Source of the DNA: a virus
Virus record (IMG/VR): IMGVR_UViG_3300048027_000084
Coordinates: 1-42,189 of that record
Length of the DNA: 42,189 nucleotides
Direction: 5' to 3' (one strand)
Under the pieces are notes generated by a model, which searched no databases, was not told where the DNA came from, and saw only the letters and a program-made list of their open reading frames with translations. This document shows, piece by piece, positions 20,417 to 30,170 of this stretch. The number at the start of each line of letters is the position of its first letter. The first letter of the stretch is position 1. A program made the translations under genes and the position numbers.

Positions 20417-22270
20417 ATGACTATTAATTCATCTGACTTAGATTTCTATGATATCAAGTCTAAACTAAAGACGTACTTCAAACAAAGTGATGAGTTTGCA
20501 GATTATGACTTTGAGGCAAGTGGGCTGTCTAATATTATGGATGTGCTGGCATACAATACACACGTCAATGGTCTTATTGCAAACATGTCAATCAATGAAT
20601 CGTTCTTGAGTACATCTCAATTACGTTCATCCGTCGTATCTCATGCAGAGAGTCTAGGGTATTTCCCTACATCGATGACTGCAGCTCGTGCGGTGGTAGA
20701 TGTTGAAATAACAGTATTGAATAATGCGCCCACATCTTTACCACTAAATGCAGGGTCCAAGTTCTTCGTCACAATCGACGAAACTAACTATGAGTTCTTT
20801 ACACTACAAACCTATGAAGCGATTAATGATACCACAGGTAAGTTTGTATTTCCTAATGTAACACTAGTAGAAGGAAAAGTCAAGACAAAAACTTTCTTGG
20901 CTGATAGTAATATAGATGTACCATACGTCATATCAGATAATAATATAGATGTTTCTACTATGTCTATATCGGTATTCCCTAACGGAAACTCAAGCGAGTC
21001 TAATAGTTATTTCAATATAAAAGAAGTTGCGACGATTACCGATCAATCTCGTGTTTACATCGTACGCGAATCAATGAATGGTTTTTATGAAGTATTGTTC
21101 GGTGACGGTAATGTGCTTGGTCAGCGACCACAAGCAGGTAATATAATTTCAATCGAGTATATCTCTACCTCTGGGGTAGAGGGAAATGGTGGTTCTGAAT
21201 TCAACCTGAATGAATATACGGGAGAAGACTACTCGACTAATATATCTTTGGTATCTGCATCAGCGGGAGGTTCTTCCCGTGAGTCTATTTCTCAGATCAA
21301 GATGAACGCGCCTCTGGCATTCTCTGCACAAAACCGTTTGGTTACTGCTGACGATTACACGGGTATGATCATGAGTAAATATGGTAGTTATTTAAGAGAC
21401 GTTTCAACATGGGGTGGTAATGATAACATACCCCCACAATATGGTAAAGTTTTTGTTAGTTTAAATTTTGCTGACGGTATAAATGAAGAATCCAAAGCTA
21501 CGGTTGAGAACTTGATCCGTAGTCAGTTGACATCCAACTTATCTATTATGTCTATAGATACAGAATTCGTCAATCCTGAAATTACTTATTTGGAACTAGT
21601 TACTAGATTCAATGTTGATCCAGTCAAGAATATTCCTGCCTCACAATTAGAAGTTGCGGTCGAATCTATTATTACTGAATATACAAATTTGACATTGAGT
21701 TCATTCGATTCATCATTCAGACGATCTAATCTATTAACTCTGATAGACAATCACTCCAACGCAATCCTAAACTCTAAGATGGAAGTCAAAGTTCAACAAC
21801 GATTGGACATCGATTCTATAGTTACTGATTTAAATGTTGCTAGAAAAGCACTAGATCCTCAGTCAGAAGACTTGACTTTTTTGGAAAAAGACTTTACAAT
21901 AAACTACCCAGTCGTTATCGCTTCGCCAGATAAAGATGATCATATTATTCAATCGTCTATGTTTAAGTGGTATGATAAAAACGTATTTGTTAGAAATGAA
22001 CTGGGGTCTACCCGATTACAATTGTTTGATGTCAACGGAGATGTCAAATTAAGCAATGCAGGTTTCTATGATGCAGCTAAAGGTACCGTGAATCTCAGGG
22101 CCCTTCGTATTGATGTAGACGGTTACTTGAGCAGCGGATTAAAAATATCTGCAACTCCAGCCAACCAGAGCACAATATCCCCGCTGAGGAATTACATCAT
22201 AAAACTAGACTCAAGTGGATCTACAGTAATCAGTAATACAGAGCAAGGGTCTACTAAGGTCTTATTATAA
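20417..22270 (+). CDS. 6: baseplate wedge protein gp6
   Basis: A 617-residue protein (T4 gp6 660 aa). The N-terminus, DLDFYDIKSKLKTYFKQSDEF, DYDFEASGLSNIMDVLAYNTHVNGLIANMSINESFL and TSQLRSSVVSHAESLGYFP, is the family signature; later are SISQIKMNAPLAFSAQNRLVTADDYTGMI and GKVFVSLNF. gp6 dimers form the inner iris-like ring of the baseplate together with gp25 and gp53. It directly abuts gene 25 and overlaps the next gene by one base (TAATG). Confidence 0.92.
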   Translation: MTINSSDLDFYDIKSKLKTYFKQSDEFADYDFEASGLSNIMDVLAYNTHVNGLIANMSINESFLSTSQLRSSVVSHAESLGYFPTSMTAARAVVDVEITVLNNAPTSLPLNAGSKFFVTIDETNYEFFTLQTYEAINDTTGKFVFPNVTLVEGKVKTKTFLADSNIDVPYVISDNNIDVSTMSISVFPNGNSSESNSYFNIKEVATITDQSRVYIVRESMNGFYEVLFGDGNVLGQRPQAGNIISIEYISTSGVEGNGGSEFNLNEYTGEDYSTNISLVSASAGGSSRESISQIKMNAPLAFSAQNRLVTADDYTGMIMSKYGSYLRDVSTWGGNDNIPPQYGKVFVSLNFADGINEESKATVENLIRSQLTSNLSIMSIDTEFVNPEITYLELVTRFNVDPVKNIPASQLEVAVESIITEYTNLTLSSFDSSFRRSNLLTLIDNHSNAILNSKMEVKVQQRLDIDSIVTDLNVARKALDPQSEDLTFLEKDFTINYPVVIASPDKDDHIIQSSMFKWYDKNVFVRNELGSTRLQLFDVNGDVKLSNAGFYDAAKGTVNLRALRIDVDGYLSSGLKISATPANQSTISPLRNYIIKLDSSGSTVISNTEQGSTKVLL

Positions 22271-23229
22271 TGTCCGAATTTCTAGAGAATCAATATAGGA
22301 TTAATCCTAAATTCCACCAGAATCAAGTAAAGAGTATTCTACCTGAGTTTTATCAAACAGAATATCCTAAACTAGTTTCTTTTCTAGAGACGTATTATAA
22401 GTATACGGGTGAAGACGGATCTATTTCTTTTGACGAACAAATTCAAAGATTGTTCAATATAAGAAACATTGCATCAACAGATCTACGATATTTGGATCTA
22501 TTAATTTCTGAGCTTAGCGATGGATTAGAATCTGCTTCGTTCTATAAGAATCCGCGATTAATGACAAGATTACTTGCGGACTTATATCGAGCAAAAGGAA
22601 CACAAATATCAACTGAACAGTTTTTCAAAGCATTCTTTAATGAAGATGTTGAAGTATCTTATCCTAAGAAAGATCTCTTTATTTTGAATGATAAACCTGG
22701 CGGTTCATTAATTGGACCTCAGTCACTACACTATATTCAAGACGATAGACGATATCAAATATTCTCAGTTCTTTTGAGAACAGGTCTATCGTTATTAGAT
22801 TTTGAAACGTTATATAAAAAACTGATACATCCAGCAGGATTCTATCTTGCAGTGGAGACTGTCACTCAGAGTTCTGCTGAGGTTGGTCTTGAAGCTGGAG
22901 AAGTTACAGATCCTCTAGAAGTACCTAACTATGCTATCGAACTCCAGACCAGACAGATGGGTTCACATGTACAAGCAAGATATTCTCTACTTACTATGGA
23001 AGAGAATGACGATATTGATAAACGAACTCAGGATCAGAAAGACACTGCTACAGGTATTGTCGTGAGTTCTTTAGAAACACTAGACAAATATGATGACATT
23101 TCTTTACAGCAGTTGGTAGATGATTTCACCACAGTCGCAGAATGGGCAGGCGTGAAATCCCCAACATTGGATGATGAAGGTTTAGACCTATCTCAAGATT
23201 ATGAAACTTTAGACGCATCAGACCACTAA
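22270..23229 (+). CDS. probable baseplate wedge protein in the gp7 position
   Basis: A 319-residue protein: KFHQNQVKSILPEFYQTEYPKLVSFLETYYKY near the start, LLADLYRAKGTQISTEQFFKAFFNEDVEVSYPKKD in the middle and LYKKLIHPAGFYLAVE later. These phrases recur in marine T4-like phages in the gene after gene 6, where the product is called a baseplate wedge or gp7-like protein. T4 gp7 is over 1000 residues, so this would be a short version. It is coupled to gene 6. The C-terminal third is acidic and probably flexible. Confidence 0.68.
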   Translation: MSEFLENQYRINPKFHQNQVKSILPEFYQTEYPKLVSFLETYYKYTGEDGSISFDEQIQRLFNIRNIASTDLRYLDLLISELSDGLESASFYKNPRLMTRLLADLYRAKGTQISTEQFFKAFFNEDVEVSYPKKDLFILNDKPGGSLIGPQSLHYIQDDRRYQIFSVLLRTGLSLLDFETLYKKLIHPAGFYLAVETVTQSSAEVGLEAGEVTDPLEVPNYAIELQTRQMGSHVQARYSLLTMEENDDIDKRTQDQKDTATGIVVSSLETLDKYDDISLQQLVDDFTTVAEWAGVKSPTLDDEGLDLSQDYETLDASDH

Positions 23230-23243
23230 TAACGGAATCCAAA

Positions 23244-26200
23244 ATGACAAGAAGAATTCTAGACACAGGCGGAGCTGCCAACGACGGGAAGGGGGATACT
23301 CTTCGTGAAGCCAGTGAAAAAATTAATGCAAACTTCCAAGAACTTTATGATCTAACCACACTGTCAGGTGATGGTGATATTACTATAGGAGATCTTAGTG
23401 ATATCGTTGATAGCTCTGTAAGCAAAGCAATCGGAAGTGCAGATCTAGGCGATGCTATTAGTAATAGTGCTACAGTAAGTTCTTTAGGTACACGGGTAAC
23501 TCAGAACGAAGGATTGATAACAACACTTGATCAGCAAATCGCTGACATCAACACATTAATTGAAAATACTGATATCGGCGAAAAGGGCCCGCAGGGTGAT
23601 CCAGGCCCGATAGGACCACAAGGATCTCTAGGATGGCAAGGTACTGTTGGACCTATAGGACCACAAGGTAGCGTTGGTGCTCAAGGAGAACAAGGTGTTC
23701 AGGGTAACGTTGGTGAACTAGGACCACAAGGTAATGTTGGTGCTCAGGGCGAACAGGGTGTCCAAGGTAACGTTGGTGAACTAGGACCACAAGGAGAACG
23801 GGGCGCACAAGGAGAACAAGGTGTCCAAGGTAACGTTGGACCATTAGGTGCACAAGGAGAACGAGGTGCTCAAGGAGAACAAGGCGTTCAAGGAAACGTC
23901 GGTGAACTAGGTCCTCAAGGAGAGCGGGGTGCTCAGGGTTTCCAAGGCGTTCAAGGTAATGTCGGTGAACTAGGACCACAAGGTAACGTTGGTGCTCAAG
24001 GAGAACAAGGTGTTCAGGGTAACGTTGGACCATTGGGTGCTCAGGGTATTCAGGGTTCTCAAGGTGAACAAGGTGTCCAAGGTAATGTCGGTGAACTGGG
24101 TGCACAAGGGGAACAAGGTGCACAAGGAGAACAAGGTGTTCAAGGTAATGTTGGTCCATTAGGTGCACAAGGTCAGCAAGGCGCACAAGGGGAACAAGGT
24201 GTCCAAGGTAACGTTGGTCCATTGGGTCCTCAAGGTGAGGCCGGCGCACAAGGTGAACAAGGTGTCCAAGGTAATGTTGGTCCATTAGGTGCTCAGGGCA
24301 TTCAGGGTTCTCAAGGTGAACAAGGTGTTCAAGGAAACGTTGGACCTCTAGGACCACAGGGTGGACAAGGTGCTATAGGTGAACAGGGCATCCAAGGTAA
24401 TGTTGGTCCATTAGGTGCTCAGGGTGATCGGGGACCACAGGGCTTCCAAGGTATTCAAGGTAATGTTGGTCTATTGGGTCCTCAAGGTTCGCCGGGTACG
24501 GTTGGTCCACAGGGTGTTCAAGGTAATGTCGGTGAGATAGGACCACAAGGAGAAGCTGGTGCTCAAGGGTCCACTGGACTTCAAGGTAACGTCGGTCCAT
24601 TGGGTGGACAGGGTGTCCAAGGATCACAGGGTACTGTCGGTGTTCAAGGTAATGTCGGTGTTCGTGGTGCACAAGGTGAAGATGGACCACAAGGTTCTAC
24701 CGGCGTACAGGGTGAAGTAGGAGATAAAGGTGCTCAGGGTGAAGCAGGCCCACAGGGATCTGCTGGTATTCAGGGCAACGTCGGAGACAAAGGTTCTCAA
24801 GGCGATAAGGGAGAACAAGGAGAGCAGGGTCTACAAGGAAACGTTGGAGACAAAGGTGTCCAAGGTAGTCAAGGTTTTCAAGGTTCTGTTGGCGTTCAAG
24901 GTAACGTTGGTGATAAAGGTGCTCAGGGAGACACTGGTGCACAGGGTCTAGTTGGTCCTCAAGGTGCAGTCGGAGACACTGGTGCACAAGGTGAAACTGG
25001 AGCCACAGGAGAAAAAGGTGCAACTGGTGAAACTGGAGCGCAGGGTGGTCAAGGTCTTACTGGTGATCCAGGCCCTAAAGGTCCAGCAGGAACTACGCCA
25101 GGCCCAGTAGGTCCACAAGGATTGCCTGGCGATGCGGGTCCTCAAGGACCAGCAGGTACAACCCCAGGCCCAGTAGGTCCACAAGGTGCTACAGGTGACG
25201 CAGGTCCACAAGGTGCTGTAGGTGATACTGGTGCACAAGGTGAAACAGGCGCACAGGGTATTGTAGGACCGCAAGGTACAGTTGGTTCTCAAGGTAGTGC
25301 AGGTGCACAGGGTCAAGCTGGTGCCCAAGGTGCGGTTGGATTCCAAGGTGCACAGGGACTAGTAGGTAATCAAGGTGCTGTAGGTGATCAGGGTGCTCAA
25401 GGTGATACTGGTGCGCAGGGTAATGCGGGTACACAAGGAGCAGTAGGTAACCAAGGTGCTGTAGGTGATCAGGGTGCTCAAGGTGATTCTGGTGCTCAAG
25501 GTGACACTGGACCGCAAGGTGCTGTAGGTTTCCAAGGTGCACAGGGATTAGTAGGTAATCAAGGAGAGCAAGGTGCTCAAGGCGCAGTTGGATTCCAAGG
25601 TGCACAGGGACTAGTTGGACCACAAGGAGAACAAGGTTCCCAAGGTGCTGTAGGTTTCCAAGGTGCCCAAGGTCTAGTTGGACCACAAGGTGAGCAAGGT
25701 TCCCAAGGTGCTGTTGGATTCCAAGGTGCACAGGGTCTAGTAGGTAATCAAGGAGAACAAGGGGATAAAGGAAATCAAGGCGAGCGTGGAGCTCAAGGTT
25801 TAGTAGGTCCTCAAGGAGAACAAGGTTCTCAGGGTGAAGTTGGATTCCAAGGTGCACAGGGTCTAGTTGGACCACAAGGTGAGCAAGGTTCCCAAGGTGA
25901 AGTTGGATTCCAAGGGGCGCAGGGTCTAGTAGGTAATCAAGGTGAACAAGGTGCCCAAGGTGCGGTTGGATTCCAAGGTGCACAGGGTCTAGTTGGACCA
26001 CAAGGAGAACAAGGTTCTCAGGGTGCTGTTGGATTCCAAGGCGCCCAAGGTCTAGTTGGACCACAAGGAGAACAGGGTGCACAGGGTGCTGTAGGTTTCC
26101 AAGGTGCACAGGGACTAGTTGGTCCTCAAGGTGAGCAGGGAGGCCAAGGTGAAGTTGGTTACCAAGGTGCTCAAGGTCTAGTTGGACCGCAAGGTGAGCA

Positions 26201-27245
26201 GGGTGCCCAAGGTGCTGTTGGATTCCAAGGCGCCCAAGGTCTAGTTGGACCACAAGGAGAACAAGGTGCCCAAGGTGAAGTTGGTTACCAAGGTGCTCAA
26301 GGTCTAGTTGGACCACAGGGAGAACAAGGTGGTCAAGGTCCCGTAGGCTACCAAGGTGCCCAAGGTCTAGTTGGACCACAGGGAGAACAAGGTTCTCAGG
26401 GTGCTGTAGGTTACCAAGGTGCACAGGGTCTAGTCGGACCACAGGGAGAACAAGGTGGTCAGGGAGCAGTTGGATTCCAAGGTGCACAGGGTCTAGTAGG
26501 TAATCAGGGTGCTGTAGGTAATAAAGGTGCTCAAGGTGAGGTAGGTAATAAAGGTGCTCAGGGTGAAGATGGTCCTCAAGGTGAACAGGGTGGACAAGGT
26601 GCTGTAGGTAATAAAGGTGCTCAAGGATCTGTAGGTGACCAAGGTGCTCAAGGTGCCGTAGGTAATAAAGGTCCTCAAGGTGAGGTAGGTAATAAAGGTG
26701 CCCAAGGTGAGGATGGACCACAAGGTGACCAAGGCCCTCAAGGTGGGGTGGGTGATAAAGGACCTCAAGGTGGAGTAGGTGATAAAGGAGCCCAAGGTGA
26801 AACTGGAGCGCAGGGTGAACAGGGTGGACAAGGTGCTGTTGGAGATCAGGGACCACAGGGAGTTTCTGGTTCAGTAGGTGCACAGGGTCCAGTCGGAGGA
26901 TTTGGTAATGCAGTATTGTTTGATACCAGCTCAAATCTACCTAGTAACATTAACTCAACTGCATCAGCTATGATTAGACAGTTCCGTACAGTGAACACTA
27001 TATATGCTGGGGATGTTTATTGGCATATTGGAACTGGTCGTGTTTACAGGGCAACAGTTGACAGAATAAATACTACGACGAATTCCACTTTTACTGAGTT
27101 GACAAATAACCAAGGATTTGTGGATATGAGTGGACTACTAAATACAGGGACAGCACCCAATGAACGTATTGAGTTCACAAGTAACAGTATTGATATCTTT
27201 GACAATAGCAATAATCTAAGAGTCAAGATTGGTAAAATATCGTAA
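23244..27245 (+). CDS. collagen-like tail fibre protein
   Basis: A 1333-residue protein. Residues 1-38 are a virion-attachment head ([33 protein letters not shown]) found at the N-terminus of fibres in marine T4-like phages, followed by a helical stretch. Residues 112-1217 are an almost unbroken Gly-X-Y tract, about 368 triplets, which should form a collagen triple helix. Its dominant period is seven triplets (21 residues), with Gln the commonest Y residue. Two near-identical [13 protein letters not shown] segments break the phase near residues 615 and 635. The C-terminal 112 residues form a globular cap ending [19 protein letters not shown], the same ending as the fibre at 36783. It probably makes long side or tail fibres that bind the host. 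Confidence 0.9.
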   Translation: MTRRILDTGGAANDGKGDTLREASEKINANFQELYDLTTLSGDGDITIGDLSDIVDSSVSKAIGSADLGDAISNSATVSSLGTRVTQNEGLITTLDQQIADINTLIENTDIGEKGPQGDPGPIGPQGSLGWQGTVGPIGPQGSVGAQGEQGVQGNVGELGPQGNVGAQGEQGVQGNVGELGPQGERGAQGEQGVQGNVGPLGAQGERGAQGEQGVQGNVGELGPQGERGAQGFQGVQGNVGELGPQGNVGAQGEQGVQGNVGPLGAQGIQGSQGEQGVQGNVGELGAQGEQGAQGEQGVQGNVGPLGAQGQQGAQGEQGVQGNVGPLGPQGEAGAQGEQGVQGNVGPLGAQGIQGSQGEQGVQGNVGPLGPQGGQGAIGEQGIQGNVGPLGAQGDRGPQGFQGIQGNVGLLGPQGSPGTVGPQGVQGNVGEIGPQGEAGAQGSTGLQGNVGPLGGQGVQGSQGTVGVQGNVGVRGAQGEDGPQGSTGVQGEVGDKGAQGEAGPQGSAGIQGNVGDKGSQGDKGEQGEQGLQGNVGDKGVQGSQGFQGSVGVQGNVGDKGAQGDTGAQGLVGPQGAVGDTGAQGETGATGEKGATGETGAQGGQGLTGDPGPKGPAGTTPGPVGPQGLPGDAGPQGPAGTTPGPVGPQGATGDAGPQGAVGDTGAQGETGAQGIVGPQGTVGSQGSAGAQGQAGAQGAVGFQGAQGLVGNQGAVGDQGAQGDTGAQGNAGTQGAVGNQGAVGDQGAQGDSGAQGDTGPQGAVGFQGAQGLVGNQGEQGAQGAVGFQGAQGLVGPQGEQGSQGAVGFQGAQGLVGPQGEQGSQGAVGFQGAQGLVGNQGEQGDKGNQGERGAQGLVGPQGEQGSQGEVGFQGAQGLVGPQGEQGSQGEVGFQGAQGLVGNQGEQGAQGAVGFQGAQGLVGPQGEQGSQGAVGFQGAQGLVGPQGEQGAQGAVGFQGAQGLVGPQGEQGGQGEVGYQGAQGLVGPQGEQGAQGAVGFQGAQGLVGPQGEQGAQGEVGYQGAQGLVGPQGEQGGQGPVGYQGAQGLVGPQGEQGSQGAVGYQGAQGLVGPQGEQGGQGAVGFQGAQGLVGNQGAVGNKGAQGEVGNKGAQGEDGPQGEQGGQGAVGNKGAQGSVGDQGAQGAVGNKGPQGEVGNKGAQGEDGPQGDQGPQGGVGDKGPQGGVGDKGAQGETGAQGEQGGQGAVGDQGPQGVSGSVGAQGPVGGFGNAVLFDTSSNLPSNINSTASAMIRQFRTVNTIYAGDVYWHIGTGRVYRATVDRINTTTNSTFTELTNNQGFVDMSGLLNTGTAPNERIEFTSNSIDIFDNSNNLRVKIGKIS
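23577..26894 (+). repeat. degenerate 63-bp tandem repeat encoding collagen triplets
   Basis: The DNA has a 9-base (Gly-X-Y) and a stronger 63-base period. The first part has units like [19 protein letters not shown] plus one triplet, the second part units like [19 protein letters not shown] plus LV. Copies differ at silent positions. Such a tract is prone to recombination and length change. Confidence 0.9.
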
Positions 27246-27253
27246 TTGAATAC

Positions 27254-27269
27254 ACCCCCGAAAGGGGGT
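27254..27269 (+). other. stable GAAA-tetraloop hairpin between fibre and oxygenase genes
   Basis: A six-base perfect stem ACCCCC/GGGGGT closed by GAAA, nine bases after the collagen gene stop. There is no T run after it, so it is not a standard terminator. It may protect the long fibre mRNA 3' end, attenuate transcription or be an RNA processing site. Confidence 0.6.
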
Positions 27270-27287
27270 TCCACATACAGGTATATT

Positions 27288-27842
27288 ATGTTTACAGTAA
27301 TTGATAATTTTTATGCAGATCCCGACTCAGTTCGGGATTATGCTTTAAGTCTAGACTTTAATGTTTCGGGTAACTATCCCGGCCTAAGAACATCTCCATG
27401 TACCAATGCTGGTGGATATGTTGATTCTATGAAAAACTCTTTAGAGGGGATCATAGGAAAAGCAATAACATACTTTCCACTAGACAACTATAACACTTCC
27501 TTCCAATACACTACCGAAAACTGCAAGACATGGATTCATCACGATAAAATGTCCTATGCGGGAGTCGTGTATCTAACGCCTGACGCGCCTCTAGATTCCG
27601 GAACTGCAATCTATAAACATAGACAGACTGGAATTATGAAACATGAAGATTCATGTCCAGTAGATTTTAATGAATTCCAGTTGGTTGAAGGTGACTGGGA
27701 CATTGTTGCAGAATCTAAAAATATTTACAACCGACTGGTATTATATGATGCGATGTACTATCATCGCAGTGTAGTTCCCGGCTTTGGTTCAAACCAATAC
27801 GACGGTAGATTATTTCAGACATTCTTCTTTGAGGCAGAATAA
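27288..27842 (+). CDS. 2OG-Fe(II) oxygenase-like protein (DUF6445-like)
   Basis: A 184-residue protein starting MFTVIDNFYADPDSVRDYAL, a typical opening of phage and bacterial DUF6445/prolyl-hydroxylase-like oxygenases. The iron site is visible: His84-x-Asp86 (TWIHHDK), distal His159 (YYHRSV), and Arg174 (GRLFQTFFF) to bind 2-oxoglutarate; GVVYLTPDAPLDSGTAIY is the core strand pair with the conserved G-T. Such enzymes hydroxylate Pro, Lys or other residues. It lies between the collagen-like fibre and a glycosyltransferase, coupled to the latter by TAATG, so I infer that the fibre is its substrate. The preceding TTG-started frame is not used because the ATG has a better setting. Confidence 0.82.
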   Translation: MFTVIDNFYADPDSVRDYALSLDFNVSGNYPGLRTSPCTNAGGYVDSMKNSLEGIIGKAITYFPLDNYNTSFQYTTENCKTWIHHDKMSYAGVVYLTPDAPLDSGTAIYKHRQTGIMKHEDSCPVDFNEFQLVEGDWDIVAESKNIYNRLVLYDAMYYHRSVVPGFGSNQYDGRLFQTFFFEAE

Positions 27843-28720
27843 TGAAATTGATGACAACGTTGTTGACTTCCAACGACATCCCTAAGTTAGCACGATTAGT
27901 TAAATCTGCCCAACAAGTCATCAAAATTGAACCAATCGAATGGGAAGTGGTGATCGTTGTAAATAGTATTCATGAAGGATACTATGAAGATGTATGCGCA
28001 CTTAATTTACCATTCCGTGTAGTCAATACGGAAAGTAATGGTAAACCAGGCCGTGGTAAAAATGCATGTCTAGATGTATTTCTAGAAAGTGACTGTGATT
28101 TTGTATCTCAGATCGATGGAGATGATTTTTTATATCCGTCATACTTACAGTCGTTGTGGAATCATTATAAGCATTATCCTTGCATTGATGTTCTAGGTGT
28201 GGTACCATGTGATTCTATTTGCAGTTGGGAATTGGTTTCGGGACATTACTGGCAAGTTAATGAAACTTACTTTGCAAGTGTATGGGGCACATCGATGTGC
28301 TCTCCTCACGAAAACTTAGGACCACAAGAAAGTCATTTGTTTATTGATGAACGTCCAGTGTCGGTTGACTTCATTATGTTGCAGAGTCGTAAGTCTGCAC
28401 AAATAAAAATGAACGAAGATATTGGTAACGGAGAAGATCACGCATACACCTACAAGTTATTAGCAGAACACCAGAAGGGAAATCTGTGTTACTTCCTATC
28501 AATGTCAAGCGACTTATATTGTATCGATAGGACGACTGAAGGAAGTGCTCAGAAGGTTCATAGTTACGAAGAATATTTACAGCCGCTGAAGGACGAAGCA
28601 CTTAAACATGTCTCCCAGTGGAGAAGTAGTGCATATGAACTTCCGGTAATATACAAAGACTTATTGATGAATCATCATCAAAAAGAATCATGGTTAAACA
28701 AATTTTTAAATGACTCATAA
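27842..28720 (+). CDS. GT-A-type glycosyltransferase (family 2-like)
   Basis: A 292-residue protein with a GT-A fold: MTTLLTSNDIPKLARLVKSA, WEVVIVVNS (first strands), NGKPGRGKNACLDVF (66-80; this stretch binds the nucleotide in family 2), and SQIDGDDFLYPSYL (89-102), whose DGDD at 92-95 is the DxD metal site. Later NEDIGNGEDHAYTYKLL holds the probable catalytic acidic pair ED. It should transfer a sugar from a nucleotide donor to a protein or glycan. Its start overlaps the stop of the oxygenase gene, and the collagen-like fibre gene is next upstream, so these three probably work together. Acceptor inferred, not seen. Confidence 0.8.
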   Translation: MKLMTTLLTSNDIPKLARLVKSAQQVIKIEPIEWEVVIVVNSIHEGYYEDVCALNLPFRVVNTESNGKPGRGKNACLDVFLESDCDFVSQIDGDDFLYPSYLQSLWNHYKHYPCIDVLGVVPCDSICSWELVSGHYWQVNETYFASVWGTSMCSPHENLGPQESHLFIDERPVSVDFIMLQSRKSAQIKMNEDIGNGEDHAYTYKLLAEHQKGNLCYFLSMSSDLYCIDRTTEGSAQKVHSYEEYLQPLKDEALKHVSQWRSSAYELPVIYKDLLMNHHQKESWLNKFLNDS

Positions 28721-28726
28721 AAACGT

Positions 28727-28734
28727 TATAAATA
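28727..28734 (+). promoter_or_regulatory. T4-type late promoter TATAAATA
   Basis: Perfect octamer six bases after the glycosyltransferase stop and 36 bases before gene 8. Confidence 0.78.
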
Positions 28735-28770
28735 TAAGAATAATATTTCTAACATGCGTAGGATAAGAAC

Positions 28771-30162
28771 ATGGCAGCAATTGTAAGACAGACATTAAGT
28801 AGGAGCTTAGCGAAGGATCTGCTGATAGATATGCAATCTTCTGACAGTTACTATATTGGTATCGGTAAATCAGACGAATTTCCAGTTTCAGAAAATTCGG
28901 AAACAACTATAGACCCAGTAGACTGTCCACGTGATGAAAGAGAGTTCCGACATAACCTACAATCAATCAAGAAAATTGAGGGTTCAACATTCGTTGCCAA
29001 GAGAGTAAATTGGTCATCGGGATCGATATACACTGGATGGGATGACGCAACTTCTTCGGATATCGTAGAGCCATGGACGCCATTTTACGTATTAAACGAT
29101 GCTAAAGAAGTATACGTTTGTATTGATTATGGTAAGAATGTAGATGGTACTCCAAAGCAATCTATGGTCGAGCCTAATTACGGCTACCATAAAGATCTTC
29201 TAGATTCAATAGATCCTACCAACACATGGGACCATACCAAAGTTTTTGAAACTGGAGATGGATATACATGGAAGTTCTTATACTCCATAACACCGGAGCG
29301 AATCTACCAGTTCTTATCATCCAACCACTTTCCGATACAAGAAACAGAACCAGATTACCACGGTGGGGATTCAATCGAAGACCTACAGCGTGATGTTCAT
29401 CTTGCTGCTGTAGGTGGCCAAGTCACCCGTGCAAAGGTAATAACACAAGGTCTTGGTTACGTAACCGAACCTACGGTCACGGTAGTCGGTGATGGATCAG
29501 GCGCAACTGCTACTGCTGTTATTGACGCTGATGGTAAGGTCACTGAAATTAAAATGACGGACTACGGTTCTGGATACACATACGCTTCGCTTACAGTAAC
29601 CGATGGCGATACCGAAAACTGTACGGCAGTACCAGTAGTAACTACCTCAGAAGGTCTGGGTAAGAACCCTATAGATGATTTGAAAACAAGTTCTATTCTA
29701 GCAGGTATCAAACCAGACGGTAATGTCAACGGAACATTTATCACTCGAAACACTTTCCGTGAAATGGGTCTTATTAAATCTCCGCTACTACCAGACGGAT
29801 CTACTCCGTTCACCGGAACTTCGGTAAAAGTATTACCTACATTGACCTTAGAAGATACCTCACCATTTATATCAGGAAAACTTATAACGGGCGGAAGTAG
29901 TATTGCCAAGGCATATGTTGATCAGTCCGATGGTAACGTTGTTCATTACCATCAAAATGAATCGACAGGGTTTGTCGAGTTCGAAGAAAATGAGGCCGTA
30001 GTTCAAGAAGGTCAGGTTGCGGGTGTTATTGCAACGGGTGGATTGTCTCCAGTAAATGGTATAGATCGCTTCTCTGGTGAAGTCCTATATATTGAGACAA
30101 GAAAAAGAATCAGACGCGACGAAGAACAACAAGAAGATATCAAGATCGTAATAACCGTTTAG
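28771..30162 (+). CDS. 8: baseplate wedge protein gp8
   Basis: A 463-residue gp8-family protein (T4 334 aa). The start (SYYIGIGKSDEFP), GDGYTWKFLYSITPERIYQFLSSN (about 167-190) and the end RFSGEVLYIETRKRIRRDEEQQEDIKIVITV correspond to T4 gp8 FGRSEPW, GDGYVWEYLFEIPPD and HSGEMIYMENRPP...EEINILFTF. An inserted beta-helix-like block at about 225-275 (GLGYVTEPTVTVVGDGSGATATA...GSGYTYASLTV) is found in many marine phage structural proteins. gp8 dimers sit in the outer wedge near gp10 and gp7. Confidence 0.85.
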   Translation: MAAIVRQTLSRSLAKDLLIDMQSSDSYYIGIGKSDEFPVSENSETTIDPVDCPRDEREFRHNLQSIKKIEGSTFVAKRVNWSSGSIYTGWDDATSSDIVEPWTPFYVLNDAKEVYVCIDYGKNVDGTPKQSMVEPNYGYHKDLLDSIDPTNTWDHTKVFETGDGYTWKFLYSITPERIYQFLSSNHFPIQETEPDYHGGDSIEDLQRDVHLAAVGGQVTRAKVITQGLGYVTEPTVTVVGDGSGATATAVIDADGKVTEIKMTDYGSGYTYASLTVTDGDTENCTAVPVVTTSEGLGKNPIDDLKTSSILAGIKPDGNVNGTFITRNTFREMGLIKSPLLPDGSTPFTGTSVKVLPTLTLEDTSPFISGKLITGGSSIAKAYVDQSDGNVVHYHQNESTGFVEFEENEAVVQEGQVAGVIATGGLSPVNGIDRFSGEVLYIETRKRIRRDEEQQEDIKIVITV

Positions 30163-30170
30163 GATAAATC

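Noticed and set aside
23577-26894. Regular repeats suggestive of a CRISPR array or satellite DNA.
   Set aside because: The period follows codons (9 and 63 bases), the frame stays open throughout, and there are no unique spacers between constant repeats.
23653-26934. Long open frames on the - strand opposite the collagen tract, up to 581 codons.
   Set aside because: They are the antisense of a GGN-CAR-rich Gly-X-Y repeat, give Leu/His/Pro-rich nonsense and have no ribosome sites or family motifs.
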